Both the position numbers and the translations under genes were made by a program. From positions 1 through 50,721 of the forward strand of contig JAUQWO010000061.1 of NCBI GenBank assembly GCA_030835135.1: a DNA stretch of 50,721 bases. Reading direction: 5' to 3'. The notes under the pieces were generated by a model. The model did no database searches, had not been told where the DNA came from, and saw only the letters and a program-made list of their open reading frames with translations. The stretch's first letter is position 1, and the number at the start of each line of letters is the position of its first letter. Origin of the DNA: Bacteroidota bacterium. Its GTDB lineage: Bacteria > Bacteroidota > Ignavibacteria > UBA10030 > UBA6906. Below, piece by piece: positions 44,652 through 50,721 of this stretch.

Positions 44652-45179
44652 CTACTGCCTGTTCGCTGCGCCGCGGGTGAACTGCGACAACACCGCCCAG
44701 ATGGTTCCCCCGTCAGGATAGCGGCCGTAGGATTGCGCCGTGTCCATCGCGAGGAATGTGATGGTATCGATCAGCGTGCCGCTCGCATTCTCGAGCCAGA
44801 CCTGTTCGCCAGCACTGGAAAGCCCGAAGCCATCGGACACTGCCGCGCTGGAGTTCGTGTCCGTGACCACCACGTAGAATCCCATCGCCGGGACGATCGC
44901 GCCGGCGGGGATCGTTTTCTTTTCCTTGACACCCGTCTGCCCGCCTGCATCATAGATCTTGTATCCGCCGATATTGATGGGGAGGGAGGAGGGATTGTAG
45001 ATCTCCACCCAGTCCAGGTTGCCGGGTGTGCCGCGGGAATAGACCTCGTTCAAAATGACCTCGCCGGGGACCACCGGGGGCGGTTCCACGAGAGCGGGCT
45101 CCTGACGTGAACAGGAACTCACGACGATGAGTCCGATGCCCAGGAGCACGCTCCGACCGAGTGCCGTTGCTGTACGCAT
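44652..45179 (-). CDS. Lamin-tail-domain lipoprotein
   Basis: A 175-residue lipoprotein (lipobox VSSC at about residue 23) with one LTD domain (residues about 40-170; ILNEVYSRGTPGNLDWVEIYN, YKIYDAGGQTG, DTNSSAAVSDGFGLSSAG). It is clearly related to the two domains of the downstream gene but more diverged, and lacks the type IX tail, so it would be held in a membrane by lipid. It lies between that gene and the porin gene. Confidence 0.88.
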   Translation of the reverse strand: MRTATALGRSVLLGIGLIVVSSCSRQEPALVEPPPVVPGEVILNEVYSRGTPGNLDWVEIYNPSSLPINIGGYKIYDAGGQTGVKEKKTIPAGAIVPAMGFYVVVTDTNSSAAVSDGFGLSSAGEQVWLENASGTLIDTITFLAMDTAQSYGRYPDGGTIWAVLSQFTRGAANRQ

Positions 45180-45229
45180 GATGTCGTCCTTACATGAAGT
45201 TACGCAAATGAATTCAGAAAATCCCGGGA

Positions 45230-46486
45230 TCAGAGCGATGCCTGGAACCGCATCTGGAGGAACGAGAACGTGTCGCCGCCCACCATGCGTCCCTTGCTCG
45301 TGGCATACTCATCCAGCTTCACGGATGACCAGTTGAGCTGGATCTTGAAGTTCGTGTTCGGGTAGTAATTGAGCCCGAGCATGAGCTGGTTGCATTTGCC
45401 GCCATTGATGCCCGCATCGGCGTCGTTGAGGCTGAGCACGCTGTACCGGGCCGCCAGCTCCACGGCGCCCCATGCCGAGCATGGTTCGTCGATCGGGCCG
45501 AACTCGCCCTCGTCCACATAGTACACGCGCGATTCGCCGGTGAGCATCCAGCTCACGGTACCGTAGCCGCCCATGAACGTTGCGGTCGGCTTTCCGTACC
45601 AGCGCTTCACGGACGTGGCCTGGACTTCGCCCTGGAGGTAGAGCGGGCCGTACACGCCGGCAAGTTCGCCACCGAAACGATCATAGTGATTCACGCCGGT
45701 GATGTCGCCGGTATGTAGCGGCTTCGGGTCGAACACATAGGTCTCTGTCCGCGCCTTCAGCTCGATCGTGTTGGGAGCCAGGTCCGGGGTCACGTCAGGC
45801 GTCTTGTACGATGCAGCGGCACCGATGTGCAGGGTCCGTCCTTTGGTATTGATCGGGGCGCAGGTGACGCGCACGTTGGTCGAGACCCCTTCGTCCAGAG
45901 TCCCTTTGTCCACTCTCGTGCCGAGTTCATGGCCAAATACACCGACGGTCACCTGGCCGAGATCGCCCCAGTACCTGCCGGCAAGGCCCATACGGCGGCC
46001 CAGCGGGAAGGCATTGGACATCGTGGAGCGCTCGAGGAAGGTGAGGAGGCGCGAGCTGTTCAGGCGTTCGAGGCCGAAGGGCTCCTTGAAGTTACCGACC
46101 TGCAGGGCCGCATTCATCTTCGGAAAGTTGTACCGGATCCAGATGTCGCGGGCATCCAGCACGGCGTCCCCGAAGTCCATATCCAATTCCGCCTGCCAGT
46201 CCTTCCAGAGAACGCTCTTCAGGGCCAGGGTGGCGCGGCGCATGATCGTGCCGTTGCTGAGGGGGTTCTTGTTCTCGAAGAACATGGCGGCATCGATCTG
46301 GATGCGGGAATCGATCCACCACTTGAAATCGCCGTCCTTCGATTCGAAGACAAGCTTGCCGGACCGCGCCTCGACCCCGAGGGGAACCCTGGTGCCGGTT
46401 TGGGTATCGCCCTCGCCCTGGGCATATGCGGTGCCTGCCCACGACATCAGCATGATACTCAGGAGCACGTAACAGACGGTCTTCAT
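45230..46486 (-). CDS. OprO/OprP-like phosphate-selective porin
   Basis: A 418-residue outer membrane beta-barrel with a signal peptide (AYA-QG, cut after about residue 22). Family features are the N-terminal KLVFESKDGDFKWWIDSRIQID, then RRATLALKSVLWKDW, ELDMDFGD, DIWIRYNF, VGNFKEPFGLERL, and a C-terminal aromatic-type end (MRFQASL). AAAGGAAC precedes the ATG. The specificity for phosphate rather than other anions is inferred from the family and from the PiT and DUF47 genes directly upstream. Confidence 0.9.
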   Translation of the reverse strand: MKTVCYVLLSIMLMSWAGTAYAQGEGDTQTGTRVPLGVEARSGKLVFESKDGDFKWWIDSRIQIDAAMFFENKNPLSNGTIMRRATLALKSVLWKDWQAELDMDFGDAVLDARDIWIRYNFPKMNAALQVGNFKEPFGLERLNSSRLLTFLERSTMSNAFPLGRRMGLAGRYWGDLGQVTVGVFGHELGTRVDKGTLDEGVSTNVRVTCAPINTKGRTLHIGAAASYKTPDVTPDLAPNTIELKARTETYVFDPKPLHTGDITGVNHYDRFGGELAGVYGPLYLQGEVQATSVKRWYGKPTATFMGGYGTVSWMLTGESRVYYVDEGEFGPIDEPCSAWGAVELAARYSVLSLNDADAGINGGKCNQLMLGLNYYPNTNFKIQLNWSSVKLDEYATSKGRMVGGDTFSFLQMRFQASL

Positions 46487-46544
46487 GATGCTGTTCCTTT
46501 ACAGTATGGTGAGAGGTATGACAGTGTTCGGGTGATCGGGAGAC

Positions 46545-48014
46545 TCAATGCTTTCTGAACAGATCGTACAGGACGGCCTTCTGCTCTCTGCGGTGCTGCG
46601 CAGCGGGTTCGCTGCCCGGCAGCGGCGTCCACTCCGGGGAGGCCTGCGCCAGTGCCTGTTCGAATTGCCACCGGTGGGGGAAGATGCTTCCCTGGTACTT
46701 CACCAGTGCGCTGCGCTGCGACGGCGACAGGAAGTCCTCCGCCAGCCGGCTATCCACCCGGAGCGTGTCCACGACGATCGAATCGAGCCGCGCGCAGGCG
46801 AACAGGACGACGAGTTCCTGCTCGGTCCACGTCCGCCTGCTCTCCAGGGTCTTCCGGAACGCGGATGACCCGGCGTACTGTGTGCCGGCAAGGTCCGAGA
46901 GGGCAGTGGTATCGATGCCGTCGCGACCGGCCTGCTGGAGCACGTCGGCGGTGACCGCATACGGGGTCAGCCGCACGACATTCTGTTCGAAGACGTTCTG
47001 GACGAAGAACAGGAGGATGAACGCGATGATGCAGGCGACCACCGGCGCGATGACCCACCCCGCCCCGATCTTGAGGAGGACCGAGTAGTTGATCCCGCGC
47101 CCGCCCTTCGCCAGCCCGACGCCGATGACCGCACCGATCACCACCTGGGTGCTGGACAGAGGAACGAGGGGGAAACTCGGGAGTCCGGCGTTGACCAGGA
47201 CGCGTTCGAGTGACTGCGAGGTGAAGAGGAACAGGACGACCGATTCCACGGCAACGACCACCAGGCCGGAGAGCGGCGTGATCTTGTACAGGTCCTTGCC
47301 CACGGTGGCCATGACGCGTTCACCGTAGGTGTAGGCGCCCACCGCGATGGCAGCGCCGCCGATGAAGAAGAGCTGTTCGGTGCCGGAGATGCGCACCATC
47401 CGCAACAGGGTGAGGTCGGCGAAGGGGGATGCCGGGACGAACATCCCCATGACGTTTGCGATATTGTTGGCGCCCAGCATGTAGGCTGCAGTCGCCGCAC
47501 CGATCATCAGGCCGGTGCGCGTCCATGCATCGATGTGCAGCATGTGGAAGCGCGTGTTCCGGAGGACCATCGCGACGAGTGTGTGCAGGACGAATGCGAA
47601 TCCCGCCGCGAGGATCGGGCCGATCAGCCACGTCGAGACGATCCTGGAAAGCGATGCGGGATCGGTGGGTGAACCCGTGAACATGTTCCAGCCGATGATC
47701 CCGCCCACGACCGCCTGGGACGTGGACACCGGGAGTTTGAGCGTGGTCATCCAGGCGACGGTCAGGCCAACGGCAAGGGCGACGGTGAAGCAGCCGGCAA
47801 TGGCGTTGACCGCACCGAGCGTGTTGAGTGTTTGCGTCGTGCCCGCCCCGCTGAAGACCGCTCCCAGGAGGACGAAAATGCCAGCCACTACCGCGGCGGT
47901 ACGGAACCGGACCATGCGGGAGGCCACCGCCGTGCCAAAGACGTTCACGGCATGGTTGGCGCCGAGCGACCACCCGAGGAAGATCCCTGTGCTGATGAAA
48001 AGCCAGTTGATCAT
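46545..48014 (-). CDS. PiT-family inorganic anion (probably phosphate) transporter with C-terminal extension
   Basis: From ATG 48014 the protein has 489 residues. About ten membrane segments cover residues 1-350. The two PiT signatures are recognisable but altered: LGANHAVNVFGTAV (usual GANDxxNxFGTAV) and LGANNIANVMG, so the Asp of the motif is His in one and Asn in the other. Residues about 350-489 form a soluble, charged extension not found in ordinary PiT proteins. It overlaps nothing; DUF47 ends 7 nt upstream, the usual PiT partner. Uptake of phosphate is likely; sulfate or another anion is possible. Confidence 0.88.
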   Translation of the reverse strand: MINWLFISTGIFLGWSLGANHAVNVFGTAVASRMVRFRTAAVVAGIFVLLGAVFSGAGTTQTLNTLGAVNAIAGCFTVALAVGLTVAWMTTLKLPVSTSQAVVGGIIGWNMFTGSPTDPASLSRIVSTWLIGPILAAGFAFVLHTLVAMVLRNTRFHMLHIDAWTRTGLMIGAATAAYMLGANNIANVMGMFVPASPFADLTLLRMVRISGTEQLFFIGGAAIAVGAYTYGERVMATVGKDLYKITPLSGLVVVAVESVVLFLFTSQSLERVLVNAGLPSFPLVPLSSTQVVIGAVIGVGLAKGGRGINYSVLLKIGAGWVIAPVVACIIAFILLFFVQNVFEQNVVRLTPYAVTADVLQQAGRDGIDTTALSDLAGTQYAGSSAFRKTLESRRTWTEQELVVLFACARLDSIVVDTLRVDSRLAEDFLSPSQRSALVKYQGSIFPHRWQFEQALAQASPEWTPLPGSEPAAQHRREQKAVLYDLFRKH

Positions 48015-48021
48015 GGCCGGC

Positions 48022-48666
48022 TCAGATGCTCCGCTTGATGGTGGCGATGGCCAGACGGTCGCAGACATCCTCGGCCTCGTCCGCGATCGCTTCGATGTGA
48101 TAGGTGAAATACCGCATGTGGATCTTGCGGCTCAACTGGATGTCCATGCGGAAGATGTTCCTCTTGATGCGGTCGCTCACCATGTCCGATTGCTTCTCGT
48201 AGAACATGGCCTTGTTGATATAGTCCCGCACCTGGTCGGGTTCCCGGAAATACGCCCGGATGGCGCTGACCATGTGCTCGACCGTTGCCATGGCGGCATC
48301 GGTCAGGTCGAGATAGAGCGGTTTGAATTCCTCGAGGACCTCCGGCACTTCCACGTCGAACTGTGCCAGGGTCTCCGTGATCCTGTTGAGCACCCGGTCG
48401 CTGCTCTCGAGCAGGCCCAGCACGTCGCCACGCGATTCGGGGATGAGGGTCTCCATATAGAGCTTCGTCTCGATGGACCTCCGGAGCGAATCGCCGGTGC
48501 TCTCGATGTTCTCGAGGTCCTGCATGTGCACCGCGAACTGGTCCATCTGTCCGCGCAGATAGCACTTCATCCCTTCTTTGAACACGAGGGCGCCCCGGAT
48601 GACGAGGTCGAGGTATTCGTCGATCTGCCCCTCGAGTTTTCTGGTCTTACGCAGCAGAAGATCCAT
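48022..48666 (-). CDS. PhoU-like DUF47 protein (PiT accessory)
   Basis: A 214-residue helical PhoU-like protein of the DUF47 family, with repeated acidic DxxE-type motifs (DSLRRSIETKLYMETLIPES in part; EKQSDMVSDRIKRNIFRM; YHIEAIADEAEDVCDRL). Such proteins sit beside PiT genes and control them. ATG 48666 (MDLLLRK) is best placed, 8 nt after AAGGA; ATG 48672 is too close to it. The start lies 20 nt inside the end of the upstream gene. Confidence 0.9.
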   Translation of the reverse strand: MDLLLRKTRKLEGQIDEYLDLVIRGALVFKEGMKCYLRGQMDQFAVHMQDLENIESTGDSLRRSIETKLYMETLIPESRGDVLGLLESSDRVLNRITETLAQFDVEVPEVLEEFKPLYLDLTDAAMATVEHMVSAIRAYFREPDQVRDYINKAMFYEKQSDMVSDRIKRNIFRMDIQLSRKIHMRYFTYHIEAIADEAEDVCDRLAIATIKRSI

Positions 48667-49366
48667 TGCCATTATCCTTCAACACGTTGCGGAAAAAGAT
48701 CAGATAGAGGACCCCGATGACAGAGCAGCAGATCAGGAGCACCGGCGAGTGGTGCGCCGGCTTGATCCGGAACGTCACCTGCGCGACGTCGCTGAGTCCG
48801 AGGTCCGCCCTATGAATGCTGATGCCTGTGCGGCCTGCGGCGTCGAAGATCGTGAACGGCGCCGCCGGTTCCTTTTCGGTCTGGGCAGGCTCCGAGGAGA
48901 CAACCGATGTGACCGTGAACCCCTCCGGGAGGATGAGTGCCCCGGTGTACCGGGAGATCCGGCGGGGCGTCGTGGAGCGGAAACTGAGGACGACGGTGCG
49001 ATTCCCGAACGCGCCGGCCTTCGATCCCCATCCATGAAGGGAGTCGACCCGCAGTCCGATCATCAGTGGTTCCGCTGAGGAACGGCTGCCCGTGAGGTGC
49101 AGCATCGGGATGCCGTCGCGGACGCGATAGACGGCGGACACGCTGCTGTCGGATGTGCAGATCTCCCCGCCGGGGATGCCCCGGTCGAACGGGATGTCCA
49201 ACGGCAGCAGCAGGGGAGCCGCATCGGGCGTGATCGTGCAGGTGATCTCTCCGCCGCCGGTGCCGGCGATGGCGATCCGTTCCTCCAGCCGGAACGATCC
49301 GACTTCTGCGCCCCGGAGGAGAGGAGCAGGAGTGAGGAGAAGCACTATGATGATACGCATCCGCAT
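48647..49366 (-). CDS. Exported protein of unknown function with C-terminal membrane anchor
   Basis: Not recognised. 239 residues: a signal peptide (to about residue 19), a beta-rich domain (about 22-200) and one membrane segment near the C-terminus (SPVLLICCSVIGVLYLIFF, about 206-225) followed by a short charged tail. The plan suggests a periplasmic domain tethered in the inner membrane. It overlaps the DUF47 gene by 20 nt and follows the DASS transporter by 19 nt, so it belongs to the transporter operon and may be an accessory subunit or sensor. Confidence 0.75.
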   Translation of the reverse strand: MRMRIIIVLLLTPAPLLRGAEVGSFRLEERIAIAGTGGGEITCTITPDAAPLLLPLDIPFDRGIPGGEICTSDSSVSAVYRVRDGIPMLHLTGSRSSAEPLMIGLRVDSLHGWGSKAGAFGNRTVVLSFRSTTPRRISRYTGALILPEGFTVTSVVSSEPAQTEKEPAAPFTIFDAAGRTGISIHRADLGLSDVAQVTFRIKPAHHSPVLLICCSVIGVLYLIFFRNVLKDNGNGSSAA

Positions 49367-49385
49367 GGGCGGTGTTCCTTGCTGC

Positions 49386-50721
49386 CTAGAGTCCCGGCGT
49401 GAGTCCCAGGACGTGGAACCAGGTGAACCCTGCGATCGTCAGGAGCAGGATCCCGATGGTTGCGATCACGAATCCGATCTTGAGATTGTCCAGCACCGAA
49501 TACTGTCCGGTGGTGAAAAGGATGACATTGGGTTTGGCGCTGATCGGCAGACCGATCACCCAATCGATCGTGAACGCCGCCGGCAGCGCCAGAGCGATCG
49601 GGTTGAACCCGAGCTCCTGCGCCAGCGCGATGATGAACGGGATCAGGATGATCGTCCGCATGGTCTTGCTGGTGAAGACCAGGTGCGAGTACATCATCAG
49701 CGAGATCACGATGATGTAGACCGTCCAGAAATTCACATGGGTCCCGAAATTGAGAGCCCGGAAGATGTTCTGGACGACCCATGTTGCGGCGCCCGTGTCG
49801 TTCAGGGCCAGGCCGCCCGCATACGCCCCCGCACTGAAGATCATCAGATGCCAGGGGATGTCCGCTTCATTCCACTGCAGGATCCCGATGCGGGGCGTGA
49901 GGGTGATGATGGCGCCCACCAGGGCGGCCATGACCGCGTCGATCTCGAAGCCGAACCACTGCATGTGGAAACGGTCGGTGACCCACAGGAAGACGACGAT
50001 CCCGAAGATCAGGGCGCCCTTTTTCTCGCGCAGCGAGACCGGCCCCATTGCGTGTAGCTGCCCGGTGAGTGCGTCCATGCCGCCCGTGATCTGCGGCCGC
50101 ATCTCCTCCGGCTTGAGCCGGAAGAGCAGGCGCGGTCCGATGAGCCAGGCGATGGCCATGGCGGTGAGGGCGATCGGCAGGCTGGCGAACATCCAGTCCG
50201 TGTAGTACACCTTGGAGCCGGTCATGTTCGCGATGAATGCGATCGCGATGAGGTTAGCGGTGCTCCCCGTCATGAATGCCGATGAGAAGATGTTGATCCC
50301 GAGAAGGTTCTGCAGGAACAGGTTCCGGCCGAAATTGTTCGGCGTGTCCGCCGTTGCGCCATAGATCGCCCCGACCACCATCATGATCGGAAGTGTCATC
50401 ACGGTCCGCGCCGCCGTCGCGGGGATGAGCGGTGCGAGGCACAGTTGCAGCAGGAGGAAGGCGAGAAGCATGGGGCGTGCGCTCGATCCGAAACGGACCA
50501 CCAGCGTCAGGGCCGCGCGCTTCGCGAGGTTCGTCTTGATCAGCACCGAACTCAGGATGAACGCGAGGACGTTCAGCCAGATCACATCGAAGCCGAGGAC
50601 ACCCAGCACGCTCTTGCTGTCCCAACCATCCAGAAAGACAAGCAACGCCATCAGGATCAAGGACGTGACGTAGGTCGGCACCGGTTCCGCGATCCACCAG
50701 ATCAGGGCAAGCGAAAAACTG
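49386..50721 (-). CDS. DASS/SLC13-type anion symporter, 5' partial
   Basis: The frame runs off the right end of the window, so the N-terminus is missing; the first visible residues (LIWWIAEPVPTYVTS) are the conserved WW..EP.P region of the DASS family and lie upstream of the internal GTG at 50681. About ten further membrane segments follow, with the anion-binding motif GSTANLIA and, near the end, ALPISAKPNVILF. Family members carry dicarboxylates, sulfate or phosphate with sodium. Here the neighbours (PiT, DUF47, porin) make an oxyanion the likely substrate. Confidence 0.88.
   Translation of the reverse strand, partial: SFSLALIWWIAEPVPTYVTSLILMALLVFLDGWDSKSVLGVLGFDVIWLNVLAFILSSVLIKTNLAKRAALTLVVRFGSSARPMLLAFLLLQLCLAPLIPATAARTVMTLPIMMVVGAIYGATADTPNNFGRNLFLQNLLGINIFSSAFMTGSTANLIAIAFIANMTGSKVYYTDWMFASLPIALTAMAIAWLIGPRLLFRLKPEEMRPQITGGMDALTGQLHAMGPVSLREKKGALIFGIVVFLWVTDRFHMQWFGFEIDAVMAALVGAIITLTPRIGILQWNEADIPWHLMIFSAGAYAGGLALNDTGAATWVVQNIFRALNFGTHVNFWTVYIIVISLMMYSHLVFTSKTMRTIILIPFIIALAQELGFNPIALALPAAFTIDWVIGLPISAKPNVILFTTGQYSVLDNLKIGFVIATIGILLLTIAGFTWFHVLGLTPGL

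Overview
The window looks like a stretch of chromosome from a high-GC (roughly 60-65 % in sampled lines) Gram-negative member of the Bacteroidota/Ignavibacteria/Chlorobi (FCB) group. Signs of this are three large secreted proteins ending in type IX secretion (Por) C-terminal sorting tails with the NYPNPFNP motif, a short primary sigma factor without region 1.1, a parA-parB-DUF5683 neighbourhood, OmpA and phosphate-porin outer membrane proteins, and promoters of the form TTGAC/TTGCA-N17-TAnnTT. The exact lineage cannot be fixed by reading alone.

1-7000: a plus-strand signalling cluster. A sensor with a two-component-type propeller, Y_Y_Y domain, membrane segment and PP2C (SpoIIE/RsbU) phosphatase (cut by the window start) is followed by an RsbW-like anti-sigma kinase, an RsbV-like STAS antagonist, a second PP2C phosphatase, and a cyclic-nucleotide-binding domain fused to a methyltransferase that resembles PhcB-type fatty acid methyl ester synthases. 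Together they read as a partner-switching module with a possible signal-producing or effector enzyme.

7000-9900: tRNA-Gln(CTG) and tRNA-Glu(CTC) on the minus strand with their own promoter and terminator, followed by a low-GC island of about 2.3 kb (FkbM methyltransferase, two small orphan genes, a truncated tyrosine integrase). The island ends in a second, decayed copy of tRNA-Gln that still has a matching promoter.

9900-35000: plus-strand housekeeping genes: OmpA/TSP3 protein, psd-pssA (phosphatidylethanolamine), purS-purQ, two tatA-type genes, gatA, sucD (with a histone-H1-like basic tail), ndk, Nudix, NamZ-like muramidase, a GAF-GAF-degenerate-GGDEF protein, a zinc-ribbon protein overlapping deoB (apparently started by CTG), rpoD, NlpC/P60, def-fmt, parA-parB-ridA-DUF5683, spmA-spmB, proline dehydrogenase, an OPT transporter and pepD.

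35000-50721: all minus strand. Reading in the direction of transcription: a DASS/SLC13 transporter (cut by the window end), an unknown membrane-anchored exported protein, a PhoU-like DUF47 protein, a PiT transporter, an OprO/P-like porin, two lamin-tail-domain proteins, an SdiA-regulated/phytase-like lipoprotein, and two very large secreted SGNH hydrolases built from Ig-like and DUF1349-like modules with type IX tails. The transporter part looks like an oxyanion (probably phosphate) uptake locus; the secreted proteins may support scavenging outside the cell, but that link is inference.
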